A program made the translations under genes and the position numbers. From Collinsella aerofaciens (GTDB lineage: Bacteria; Actinomycetota; Coriobacteriia; Coriobacteriales; Coriobacteriaceae), in assembly GCA_905213325.1 (NCBI GenBank), contig CAJMHW010000004.1, positions 1 to 64,000 of the forward strand: DNA of 64,000 nucleotides, written 5' to 3'. Shown here in pieces: positions 45,156 through 53,223 of this stretch (position 1 is its first letter; every line of letters begins with the position of its first letter). Under the pieces are notes generated by a model, which was not told where the DNA came from, made no database searches, and saw nothing but the letters and a program-made list of their open reading frames with translations.

Positions 45156-46340
45156 GTGGGCAAGGCTAAGGCGAAGGCGAAGAAAAAGACGACGGGGGCG
45201 CGGGCTAAGCGCGATCGTCGTCGGAAGCTTGCGACCGAGGCCCCCGCATCTGCCGAGGAGCTGCTGGCAAACGTGCCGGGACTCGACGCGCTGCAGGATG
45301 TTCCGGCGTTCGATGACCTGCCGGTCGATGAAGCTCAGCAGGCGGCATTTGACGACTTTTGCGCACATGCCGAGGAGCCCGAGCAGATGCAGCTTGGCGC
45401 CGTGGTGCGCTTGGATCGCGGGTTTCCGCTGGTGGCGACTGCCGACGACACCTTTCGCGCCGAGCATGCCGTGGGGTTTGCCAAGTCGCGCGGCGAGGAC
45501 GAGGTCCTGCTGCCTGCCGTGGGCGACCGTGTGGCGGTGCGCCGCGCTCCCGGGCACGATATGGGCGTGATTGAGTGCGTGCTGCCGCGCCGTACGAGCT
45601 TTGAGCGTTGGCGCGGCCGTGCCCGCGGAGAGCGTCAGGTGCTCTGCTCCAACGTGGATAGCGTGCTAATCGTGCAGGCGCTCGGTGCCGGTGAGGTGCT
45701 GCTCGACCGCGTGGCGCGCTCGCTGGTGTTGGCGCTCGACTGCGATGCCGAGCCGGTGGTGGTGCTCACCAAAGCTGACCGCTGCGATGCCGAGGAGCTC
45801 GAGCGCGATCTGGACCGCGTGCGCCGCCTGGTGGGTCCGGACGTGCGCGTGATCGTGACGTCCTCTGCCGAGGGCCGCGGCCTGGACGAGGTCCGTGCCT
45901 GCGTGCCTGCCGGGAGCTGCGCCATGATTCTGGGCGAGTCGGGTGCCGGCAAGTCGACGCTGCTCAATGCACTGCTGGGCCACGATACGTTGGCGACCGG
46001 CGGTGTGCGCGAACGCGACGACCAGGGCCGTCACACTACCGTCGCGCGCGTGATGGTGGCGCTGCCGGGCGACGCCGGCGTGATCGCCGATGCCCCGGGC
46101 CTGCGCAGTCTACCGCTCGTGGGTCACGAGCGGGGTCTGGCGCGCGCCTTCCCCGAGATTGTCGAGGCATCGCGCGCGTGCCGGTTTGGCGATTGCACAC
46201 ATACTCATGAGCCGGGCTGCGCCGTTCGCGAGGCCGAGGACGCCGGGCAGATCGACAGCCTGCGGCTGGAAACGTTCCAAAACCTGGCGTCATCCATGCG
46301 CGTGAGCGCTCAAATACTCGATCCCGATGTTCATCTGTAA
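45156..46340 (+). CDS. rsgA: Ribosome small-subunit-dependent GTPase RsgA
   Basis: A 394-residue circularly permuted GTPase that checks late 30S maturation. The order G4 (VVLTKAD), G1 (GESGAGKSTLLNAL), G3 (DAPGLRSLP) is diagnostic; an OB fold (about 85-160) precedes and a zinc-binding CRFGDCTHTHEPGC ends it. The frame opens at 45042, but GGGAGG and GTG 45156 give the natural start, with a Lys/Ala-rich tail (GKAKAKAKKKTTGARAKRDR). Confidence 0.95.
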   Translation: MGKAKAKAKKKTTGARAKRDRRRKLATEAPASAEELLANVPGLDALQDVPAFDDLPVDEAQQAAFDDFCAHAEEPEQMQLGAVVRLDRGFPLVATADDTFRAEHAVGFAKSRGEDEVLLPAVGDRVAVRRAPGHDMGVIECVLPRRTSFERWRGRARGERQVLCSNVDSVLIVQALGAGEVLLDRVARSLVLALDCDAEPVVVLTKADRCDAEELERDLDRVRRLVGPDVRVIVTSSAEGRGLDEVRACVPAGSCAMILGESGAGKSTLLNALLGHDTLATGGVRERDDQGRHTTVARVMVALPGDAGVIADAPGLRSLPLVGHERGLARAFPEIVEASRACRFGDCTHTHEPGCAVREAEDAGQIDSLRLETFQNLASSMRVSAQILDPDVHL

Positions 46341-46357
46341 TTGATTTTTCCTATGAC

Positions 46358-46392
46358 AGCCGTTTCCCAACTGTTCGGGAGACGGCTTTTTT
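46358..46392 (+). terminator. Terminator of rsgA
   Basis: AGCCGTTTCCC and GGGAGACGGCT pair with one mismatch and are followed by TTTTTT. Confidence 0.85.
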
Positions 46393-46592
46393 GCTGCGGA
46401 AAAGCCTCGAAACATGCAGTTTGCTGACGTGCTGACCAAAACCTTGCCATGAGCTTGACGGGCTGGTCAGCTTTTGGTCGGCGATTGGTTTGACATCGAA
46501 AACCAAGATCGCGATTGCGCCGCTTTGCACTCTGACCGCCCAGACAATGGTGGTACGGGCATTCGCCCGGCACTGCCATGAGAGGAGCGGCC

Positions 46593-47252
46593 GTGAACAA
46601 GAGCAAGCGCATCGCCATCAGTCTGGTCGCGGGCGTGCTCGCTGCTCTGCTCTGCATGGTTTACGGCTCGTCGATCCGCTCGCAAGCCGAACAGGTCCAG
46701 GCTGAGATCTTGGCCAAGTACGGTGGCGATCGCGTCGAGGTGTGCGTCGCGGCGCGCGATATCGATGTGGGCGAGACCCTCGATGAGACCAATGTCATAA
46801 CTCAGGAATGGCTGGCGAGTCTGTTGCCGCGCGATGCGGTGACCGAGCTGCGCCAGGTGCGCGGCGACGTGACGACTTCGCGTATTCCCAAAAACGCCGT
46901 GATTTGCAATGTCTACACCAAGGCCGAGAGCCACAAGCTCGAGGTGCCTAAGGGCAAAGTTGCCGTTTCGGTGGCGGTCGATGCCGAGCACTCGGTCGGC
47001 GGCGCTACGGGCGTGGGCAGCTATGTGGACGTGTACGTGCAAAAAGATGGCGTGACCGATCGACTGTGCGGCGCGTATGTGATCGATACCAGTGAGGATT
47101 CCGGTGCCACGCGCGAGGGCAAGATCGAATGGGTGACGCTGGCGGCTGACCCCGAAGACGTCAAGGAGCTGCTGGGAGCCTCGGGCAAGGGAACGGTCAG
47201 CTTGACGATTCCCGCCACGGCGCGCGGCAAAAAGAGCGGAGGCGACGAGTGA
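46593..47252 (+). CDS. cpaB: Flp pilus assembly protein CpaB/RcpC
   Basis: A 219-residue protein with an N-terminal membrane helix (RIAISLVAGVLAALLCMVYG) and a SAF domain (about 50-110, VCVAARDIDVGETLDETNV), then an RcpC-type region with VAVDAEHSVGGATGVGSYVD. In Tad systems CpaB is an assembly or periplasmic component. GTG 46593 has AGAGGAG at 5 nt; the ATG at 46578 does not. It is the first gene of the Tad locus, and its stop overlaps the next start (TGATG). Confidence 0.88.
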   Translation: MNKSKRIAISLVAGVLAALLCMVYGSSIRSQAEQVQAEILAKYGGDRVEVCVAARDIDVGETLDETNVITQEWLASLLPRDAVTELRQVRGDVTTSRIPKNAVICNVYTKAESHKLEVPKGKVAVSVAVDAEHSVGGATGVGSYVDVYVQKDGVTDRLCGAYVIDTSEDSGATREGKIEWVTLAADPEDVKELLGASGKGTVSLTIPATARGKKSGGDE

Positions 47253-48898
47253 TGAAGGCGATCTGGCTTGCGTGCTGCGCGTGCGGCGATTACGGGCTGT
47301 TGCAGCGGGAAGTCGAGGGCCGTGATGCGGGTGCACAGGTGCTTCGCGTGGGTGACCTGGACGGGCTGGTTTCCATGGCGCGGGCGTTTCCGTCGCGCCG
47401 CGGGGCTGCCATTATCGCGGCGTCTCTGTTTGATACCGAAGATGTGCGCAAGACTGTTGCGCGCCTGACGGCCGAAGGCCGCGTGAGTCGCGTGGTCGTG
47501 TTGATAGAAGCGCTCGATCCGTCGGATATCGAGGGACTGTTTCGCGCGGGGGCGACCGAGGTCATCGCTGCGCACAGTATATGCGGCAACGGGCGCGCGG
47601 GCGAGGGAGCGGTTGATTCCGATCGGCGCATGACGATTGAGCCCGATGCTTTTGTTGATAGGGAACCCGGGGCGCCTCGCGCTACAAGAGGCCCGCGTGT
47701 TGATGATTATGGAAAAGCGGAAGCCGAGCATGGTCGGCGCCCCCGGAACCCCCTTGTATACGATGACGCTGGAGGGCCGGCACAGCATGCTGGCGACTAC
47801 CCGGCTGTAGATATGGGATACGTGCACGGCGTGAATCTGGCGGATGAACTCGACGAAGTTGAGGGCTTTGCCGGGTGCGGCGAGTTGTCGCTGATGCAGC
47901 ATGAGCAGATTGCACAGAACGAGCCTGCCTTGCAGACCGAACAAGCTGCCATGCCGGCTTGGACGCAGCGTGTGGTTGCGGCGGGGGAGACGGGGACGCT
48001 GTCGCCGACGCCCGCCCCGCCGCCTCCGATGCCGCCGGCAGACGCTGCCGCTCCGCAGCATCGAGCTCCGGTCATCTGCGCCATTTCGGGTTCGGGCGGT
48101 TGCGGCAAGTCGACGATCGTTGCCACCATGGCACACACATCGTCGCTGTTGGGCTTGCGTGCCGCCGTGCTCGACCTGGACCTGATGTTTGGAAACCTTT
48201 ACGACTTGTTAGGCGTCGATGCTCCGCGCGATATGGCGGCACTTATCGAGCCGGCGGCGGGCGCGCTCACCGAGCCGGATATCGTAGCCACATCGATGCG
48301 CGTGGCGCCGGGCGTTACGCTCTGGGGTCCCGTCGCGGCTCCCGAGCAAGCCGAGCTCATGGCACGTCCGGTGGAGCTACTGCTCGATGTCCTGCGTCGC
48401 GAATCCGACGTGGTCTTTATCGATACCTCGGTCTTTTGGGGCGACGCCGTGGCGGCTGCGGTGGCGGCGAGCGACCGCTGCCTGGTCGTTGGCGATGCTG
48501 CGGTGTCGTCCGCGACGTCGGCGTCGCGCGTCATTGAACTGGCAAGTCGAGTAGGTGTGCCGCGCACGCGCATGAGCGCCGTGTTCAACCGGTTCGGTGC
48601 GCGCGGGGCAGACGAGGACGTCGCCATGCGCTTTGAGATTGCCTGTGCGTTGAGCTCCAAGATTCGCATCGCCGATGGCGGGCAGGATCTCGCCGCGCTC
48701 ATGGCGTTTGGGCGCGCTGATGAGGCAGTGGGGCAGACCAGCGCTTTTGCGACCAGCGTGCGCGAGGCCACGCGCGAGATGCTCGTGGAACTGGGGTGCG
48801 CCGTCGGCCCTTGGAGCGATATGGTCGCCGACCGTGCAACGCGCACCGATCGCCCGCGTATCCGCCTTCCCTGGTCGCGCGAGGGTGATCAGCGATGA
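47252..48898 (+). CDS. CpaE/TadZ-like ParA-type ATPase
   Basis: A 548-residue protein. Residues 1-110 form a response-regulator-like domain (GAAIIAASLFDTEDVRKTVA). Residues 115-265 are a low-complexity linker rich in Pro/Ala. Residues 270-520 form a MinD/ParA ATPase with deviant Walker A ISGSGGCGKSTIVATM, AVLDLDLMFGNLYDLLG and VVFIDTSVFWG. TadZ localises the pilus machine to a cell pole. The start ATG overlaps the cpaB stop, and the end overlaps cpaF by 4 nt. Confidence 0.88.
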   Translation: MKAIWLACCACGDYGLLQREVEGRDAGAQVLRVGDLDGLVSMARAFPSRRGAAIIAASLFDTEDVRKTVARLTAEGRVSRVVVLIEALDPSDIEGLFRAGATEVIAAHSICGNGRAGEGAVDSDRRMTIEPDAFVDREPGAPRATRGPRVDDYGKAEAEHGRRPRNPLVYDDAGGPAQHAGDYPAVDMGYVHGVNLADELDEVEGFAGCGELSLMQHEQIAQNEPALQTEQAAMPAWTQRVVAAGETGTLSPTPAPPPPMPPADAAAPQHRAPVICAISGSGGCGKSTIVATMAHTSSLLGLRAAVLDLDLMFGNLYDLLGVDAPRDMAALIEPAAGALTEPDIVATSMRVAPGVTLWGPVAAPEQAELMARPVELLLDVLRRESDVVFIDTSVFWGDAVAAAVAASDRCLVVGDAAVSSATSASRVIELASRVGVPRTRMSAVFNRFGARGADEDVAMRFEIACALSSKIRIADGGQDLAALMAFGRADEAVGQTSAFATSVREATREMLVELGCAVGPWSDMVADRATRTDRPRIRLPWSREGDQR

Positions 48899-50223
48899 GC
48901 CTGCAAACGAGGATTAAGGCTGCCGGCGCTGCAGCGGCGGCAGCGCCTGTAGATGCGGGGCGTCGCCGCGCGGTGAAACGACGTACTAAGCGCGCCGTGA
49001 TGGACCGCATGGGTTACGACGAAGTGGCGCGTATCAGCGCCTATATCGACCCGGCACTTGCCCGCTCGGAATTGCGTCCCGCGGTGGAGGCGGCGCTCAA
49101 TGTTGAAGAGCCGACCGACCTCGCGACGACCGAGCGCGAGACCATCATCGACGAGATTTTGGATGACGTGGTGGGCTTGGGGCCGTTGCAGCCGCTCATC
49201 GAGGACGACACCGTTACCGAGATCATGATCAACGGCTGCCGCTCGGCTTTCTTTGAACGCGGCGGCGTCTTGTACCCCATCGAGCATGCGTTTGAGGATG
49301 ATGAGCAGATCCGTGTGCTTATCGACCGCATCATCTCGCCACTTGGCCGCCGTATCGACGAACGCAGCCCCATCGTCAACGCCCGCCTCAAAACGGGCTA
49401 TCGCGTCAACGCGGTGATTCCGCCTGTGGCGATTGACGGACCGATTCTCACCATCCGAAAGTTCTCGGACCGTATCTGCTCACTGGACGAGCTTGTGGGG
49501 CTGGGGTCGCTGCCGCTTTGGTATGCGCAGCTGCTGTCGTGCGCGGTGTCGCTGCGACAGGACCTGGCGGTTGCGGGAGGCACGGGATCTGGTAAGACCA
49601 CCCTGCTCAACGCGTTGTCATGCGAGATTTCCACCGGCGAGCGCATCGTGACGATCGAGGACTCTGCCGAGCTCAAGTTTGCGCATCATCCGCACGTGGT
49701 GCGCCTAGAGGCGCGCGAGGCTTCAATTGAGGGTGAGGGTGCGGTGACGATTCGCGACCTAGTAACTAATGCCCTGCGCATGCGCCCCGACCGCATCGTG
49801 GTGGGCGAGGTGCGTGGTGCCGAGTGCTGCGACATGTTGCAGGCCATGAACACGGGCCACGACGGGTCGCTCACCACACTTCATGCGGGTTCAGAACAGG
49901 AGACCGTGGTGCGTCTGACGTTGCTTGCACGTTATGGCATCGATCTGCCGAGCGAGCTCATCGAGGAGCAGATTGCCATGGCGCTCGACGGCATCGTGAT
50001 GTCCGAGCGCCACGCCGATGGCAGGCGTTTCGTCTCCTCGTATTCGGGGGTGCGTCGCGCCGCGTCGGGCGGCGTAGAGCTCGAGCGCTATGTGACTTTC
50101 GATGCCGCCGAGCGCACCTGGACGCTTGACCGCGAGCCGCCGTTTATCGCAGAAGGCCTGCGGTCGGGGACGCTCACACAAGAGGAGGTGGACGAATGGA
50201 GGTCGCTGTGCCCCTCGTCGTAG
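48895..50223 (+). CDS. cpaF: Tad secretion ATPase CpaF/TadA
   Basis: A 442-residue hexameric type II/IV secretion ATPase that powers Flp pilus extension and retraction. Walker A is GGTGSGKTTLLNAL, Asp box TIEDSAELKF, Walker B RMRPDRIVVGEVRG, His box GHDGSLTTLHA. The N-terminal domain has ETIIDEILDDVVGLGPLQPL. The ATGA overlap with the tadZ-like gene shows coupling. It also overlaps tadB by 28 nt. Confidence 0.95.
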   Translation: MSLQTRIKAAGAAAAAAPVDAGRRRAVKRRTKRAVMDRMGYDEVARISAYIDPALARSELRPAVEAALNVEEPTDLATTERETIIDEILDDVVGLGPLQPLIEDDTVTEIMINGCRSAFFERGGVLYPIEHAFEDDEQIRVLIDRIISPLGRRIDERSPIVNARLKTGYRVNAVIPPVAIDGPILTIRKFSDRICSLDELVGLGSLPLWYAQLLSCAVSLRQDLAVAGGTGSGKTTLLNALSCEISTGERIVTIEDSAELKFAHHPHVVRLEAREASIEGEGAVTIRDLVTNALRMRPDRIVVGEVRGAECCDMLQAMNTGHDGSLTTLHAGSEQETVVRLTLLARYGIDLPSELIEEQIAMALDGIVMSERHADGRRFVSSYSGVRRAASGGVELERYVTFDAAERTWTLDREPPFIAEGLRSGTLTQEEVDEWRSLCPSS

Positions 50224-51122
50224 GGGGTTTGGCAGGGTTTTCTGTTGCGACGGCGTGCGGGGCGGAACCTCGTGTGCCGCAGGTGCCGCCGGCGGAGCTG
50301 GCGCGTCAGGCGCTCGAGACGGTGGCAGAGAGGCTGCCGCGTGAGCTGGTGGAAAACGATCTGCTGAAAAAGATCGCCCGTTCGTGGACATCGCTGGCTC
50401 CGGCGCATCGCCTTGGCCTCGTGATCGAAGATGCTTCGGGGCGTTTGGCGTTTCTACTGCTATCGAGCGGTGTCTGCTGCGTTTTACTAACGATGGTGTC
50501 GTTATCGCCCCTCGGGTTTGCCTTGGGACTTGTTGCTCCGATTGCCGCTGGCGCCGCTCGGGATGGCTTTGAGAGCCGGCGCGAGCAACACGATGCAGAA
50601 GAGGCCATGCCCGAGGCGTTTACCGCACTTTCCATGTCGCTTGCCTCGGGACATTCGCTGGCCCAGGGCATGCGCTTTGTGGGCGCTCATGCGCAAGAAC
50701 CGGTGCATACCGAGTTTTTGCGGGTGGCGGCGGCGATCGATTGCGGTATCTCGGCGACCGACGCGCTCGATGACTTGCTCGTGCGCATCGACGCCCCCGG
50801 CCTTTCGCTTGTGACCTTGGCGCTTAAGGTGTCTCAGCGCACCGGTGCTCCGCTTGCCGACTTACTGTCCGAGGCGTCGAGCATGGTGGGGGAGCGCATT
50901 GAGCTCAAGCGCCGCCTAGATGTCAAGACGTCGCAGGCTCGCATGTCTGCGCATATGGTCGCGGCGATGCCGGCGGGCATGTGCGCGGTGTTGGCGCTGC
51001 TTTCGGCAGATTTTCGTCGCGGTCTTGCGACGCCTGCCGGCGTGGGCGCTGTGGTGCTGGGTCTTGCCCTCAACGCCGTTGCCCTGGTGGTTATCCGACG
51101 CATTATGCGGGTGGAGCTATGA
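50196..51122 (+). CDS. tadB: Tad platform protein TadB
   Basis: A 308-residue inner-membrane protein with a type II secretion F domain (about 140-265, EAFTALSMSLASGHSLAQGM and KVSQRTGAPLADLLSEAS), two helices before it (about 83-120) and one or two after. It pairs with TadC as the platform on which CpaF acts. The start lies inside the cpaF 3' end (GAGGAGG upstream). Confidence 0.88.
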   Translation: MEVAVPLVVGGLAGFSVATACGAEPRVPQVPPAELARQALETVAERLPRELVENDLLKKIARSWTSLAPAHRLGLVIEDASGRLAFLLLSSGVCCVLLTMVSLSPLGFALGLVAPIAAGAARDGFESRREQHDAEEAMPEAFTALSMSLASGHSLAQGMRFVGAHAQEPVHTEFLRVAAAIDCGISATDALDDLLVRIDAPGLSLVTLALKVSQRTGAPLADLLSEASSMVGERIELKRRLDVKTSQARMSAHMVAAMPAGMCAVLALLSADFRRGLATPAGVGAVVLGLALNAVALVVIRRIMRVEL

Positions 51123-51760
51123 GCGCCCCGGTTGCAGTTGCGGCTTGCCTGTGCGCCCTGAGTGTATTTGTCGCGACGGGTTTGGATCGGGCGGATGCAC
51201 GCAAGATCGCAGGGGCCTGCAAGCGCGAGGCGGTGTTGGTCGCTGCCGCGGGTCGCTCAGTGGTCGATGCCCTGACCGCGCGAGTGAAGGGCGCGGTTGG
51301 AGTGGGCGGCCCGGCGCGAGTGCCGCTCGGCGAAGTGTCCGAGATGATCGATGTTGTGCGCTTGGGTCTTTCGGCCGGTCTTTCGTTTGATGCGGCGCTT
51401 GAGATTTTCTGCGCCAACCGCCGGTCAGTGCTGGCTCTTCGCCTTGAGCGGGCCTGCATGGCGTGGCAGGTGGGCGTGGGCACGCGTGAGGACGAGTTGT
51501 TGGCCGCCGCGCGCGACCTGGACGTGCGAGCGCTCGAGACCTTTGCCATCACGGTGGGGCAGGCGCTCGCCCTGGGTGCCCCACTTGCCGAGACGCTGGC
51601 CGCTCAAAGTCGCGAGATCCGTGCGGCTCATCGCGCTGCGGTCGAGCGCGAGATCGAGCGTGCGCCCGTCAAGCTGCTGATTCCCACCGGCACGCTCATC
51701 TTGCCGGCGTTGCTTCTGTCCATATTGGGCCCGCTGCTGGGAGCAGGCGGGATGATGTAG
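51119..51760 (+). CDS. tadC: Tad platform protein TadC
   Basis: A 213-residue second T2SF protein (EMIDVVRLGLSAGLSFDAAL, then TVGQALALGAPLAETLAAQS) with an N-terminal helix and a C-terminal helix (IPTGTLILPALLLSILGPLL). The frame is open upstream, but the ATGA overlap with the tadB stop at 51119 is the natural start. It is shorter than most TadC proteins. Confidence 0.85.
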   Translation: MSAPVAVAACLCALSVFVATGLDRADARKIAGACKREAVLVAAAGRSVVDALTARVKGAVGVGGPARVPLGEVSEMIDVVRLGLSAGLSFDAALEIFCANRRSVLALRLERACMAWQVGVGTREDELLAAARDLDVRALETFAITVGQALALGAPLAETLAAQSREIRAAHRAAVEREIERAPVKLLIPTGTLILPALLLSILGPLLGAGGMM

Positions 51761-51770
51761 GGAGGAATAC

Positions 51771-52004
51771 ATGAACACGATGACTGACGTTGCTGGCAAG
51801 GTCTGGAGCTGGGCTGTTTGCCAGTCAATTCGCGCTCGCCAGCATGCCGGGGAGCTACTGCAGGAGGAGAGTGCGCAGGGCACCACCGAATACGCCATCT
51901 TGGTCGGCGTGCTCGTGGTGATCGCCATCATTGCCATTGTCGCATTTAAGGGCAAGGTCCAAGATCTATGGAACGCTATCAGCGAGGGCATCAACAGCCT
52001 GTAG
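51771..52004 (+). CDS. flp: Flp-type pilin
   Basis: 77 residues: a 36-residue leader with charged/polar residues, then QGTTEYAILVGVLVVIAIIA, the Flp/TadE-like hydrophobic segment with Glu-Tyr after a Gly, where a prepilin peptidase would cut. Likely the major pilin. GGAGG precedes the ATG. No prepilin peptidase gene lies in this window. Confidence 0.8.
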   Translation: MNTMTDVAGKVWSWAVCQSIRARQHAGELLQEESAQGTTEYAILVGVLVVIAIIAIVAFKGKVQDLWNAISEGINSL

Positions 52005-52531
52005 AGGGCGAGCGCCCCATCGGGGTGCTGCTGGTGTTTGCTTGCCTGACCGTGGCGATAGCGGCGGTGCTTTGGGGGCTTAACGCCGCGCGGCAGCAGC
52101 GTCCTGGGGCCGCCTTCGATTCGGGCTCAGATTCGGCGGTGGCGTCTCAAAAAGATGAGATGCGAGATGCGGACGATTCGGATGTCGCTGTCACGGCGCA
52201 AACCTTTCTGCGGACGCTCGACAAGCGGTCTGGCACTGCGACGGATTTGCCTGAGGACAACGCGATTGCGGTCCGGCTTGCATGGTCCGAGGACCGACCG
52301 ATGACCGAGGCAGCAGCGGATATGTTACGCGCCTACCGCGAGGTGCCAACGGCCCAGCTCGCCCTGAGCGGCTATCTCGATATTAAGGGCAACGTATGGG
52401 GCGCCATCGTGCGCGATGGGCGCGGCTGGGTCGATATGGTGACGGTTGCCGCGGATACCGGCGATGCTTCGTGTCGTCTGCGCGCGGTGCGCCTGGTCCC
52501 GCAAACAATAAGCTCAAAGGAGGGATCGTGA
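51968..52531 (+). CDS. Single-pass membrane protein of the Tad locus, unknown
   Basis: 187 residues beginning inside the flp gene (37-nt overlap). Residues 17-40 form one membrane helix (PIGVLLVFACLTVAIAAVLW); the rest is extracytoplasmic and acidic, including DEMRDADDSDVAVTAQTFLR and a repeat-free domain ending in LRAVRLVPQTI. Not a family I recognise. The start is uncertain: ATG 51968 has a weak site and GTG 52024 is an alternative. Strand, spacing and coupling put it in the pilus operon. Confidence 0.6.
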   Translation: MERYQRGHQQPVEGERPIGVLLVFACLTVAIAAVLWGLNAARQQRPGAAFDSGSDSAVASQKDEMRDADDSDVAVTAQTFLRTLDKRSGTATDLPEDNAIAVRLAWSEDRPMTEAAADMLRAYREVPTAQLALSGYLDIKGNVWGAIVRDGRGWVDMVTVAADTGDASCRLRAVRLVPQTISSKEGS

Positions 52532-52532
52532 A

Positions 52533-52751
52533 ATGCATGGCGTTCTGCGTGAAGAGGTTGCCCAAGCGACTGTGGAATACGCCATCGTCACGGTGGCGCT
52601 GCTATCGATCGTGCTGGCGATTGCGGGACTTTGGCGTGCTGGCACCGATGGACGCTTGGCGGCGCTGGTTGAGCGGGCGGCATCCCATGGCGTTGCCTCG
52701 ACGTCGGTTATCGACGCCGCTGCGGGCGCTAAGGACATCGCGTTGTATTGA
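52533..52751 (+). CDS. Small pilin-like protein
   Basis: 72 residues with REEVAQATVEYAIVTVALLS, a TadE/Flp-type N-terminal hydrophobic segment with the conserved Glu-Tyr, then a short soluble tail. AGGAGGG precedes ATG 52533. Probably a minor pilin. The next gene overlaps its 3' end. Confidence 0.7.
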   Translation: MHGVLREEVAQATVEYAIVTVALLSIVLAIAGLWRAGTDGRLAALVERAASHGVASTSVIDAAAGAKDIALY

Positions 52752-53223
52752 TATCGCGCGCGAGGACCGGGCGCAGTCTACGGTCGAGGCCGCTTTTTTG
52801 CTGCCGACGTTTCTGACGCTCATCCTTCTCGCACTGCAACCGGTGTGCCTGCTTTATACGCGCGCGGTCATGGAGTCTGCCGCCGCCGAGACCGCGCGGC
52901 TCATGACCACGACGACGGCGGAGGACGACGATCTTAAGGAGTTCACCCTCCGCCGGCTTGCCGCAGTGCCCAACGTTTCGATCTTTCATGCCGGCGGGCC
53001 GTTGTCGTGGGATATCGAGCTTGGCCGGGCCGGTGCGGGTGGCGTCTCGTCCGTGTCCGTTTCCGGCGAGGTCAAGCCGTTGCCTGTGATCGGTGCGTTT
53101 GTGCAGGCTATGGGTGGTACCGCCGAGGGCGGCTACGTTGAGCTCAAGGTTGATGTCTCATATCAATCACGTCCCGAATGGCTGGAGGGAGATTATGATT
53201 CGTGGATTGCTGCATGGGATTAA
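52687..53223 (+). CDS. TadE-family minor pilin (start uncertain)
   Basis: The recognisable protein begins around 52747 with IDIAREDRAQSTVEAAFLLP, a TadE prepilin segment, followed by an approximately 120-residue soluble domain. No ATG, GTG or TTG lies close before it in frame. The nearest is ATG 52687, which would add 20 Arg-rich residues and overlap the previous gene by 65 nt. An ATT start at about 52747 next to the upstream TGA, with TAAGGA 12 nt before, is possible. The end overlaps the next gene by 29 nt. Confidence 0.65.
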   Translation: MALPRRRLSTPLRALRTSRCIDIAREDRAQSTVEAAFLLPTFLTLILLALQPVCLLYTRAVMESAAAETARLMTTTTAEDDDLKEFTLRRLAAVPNVSIFHAGGPLSWDIELGRAGAGGVSSVSVSGEVKPLPVIGAFVQAMGGTAEGGYVELKVDVSYQSRPEWLEGDYDSWIAAWD

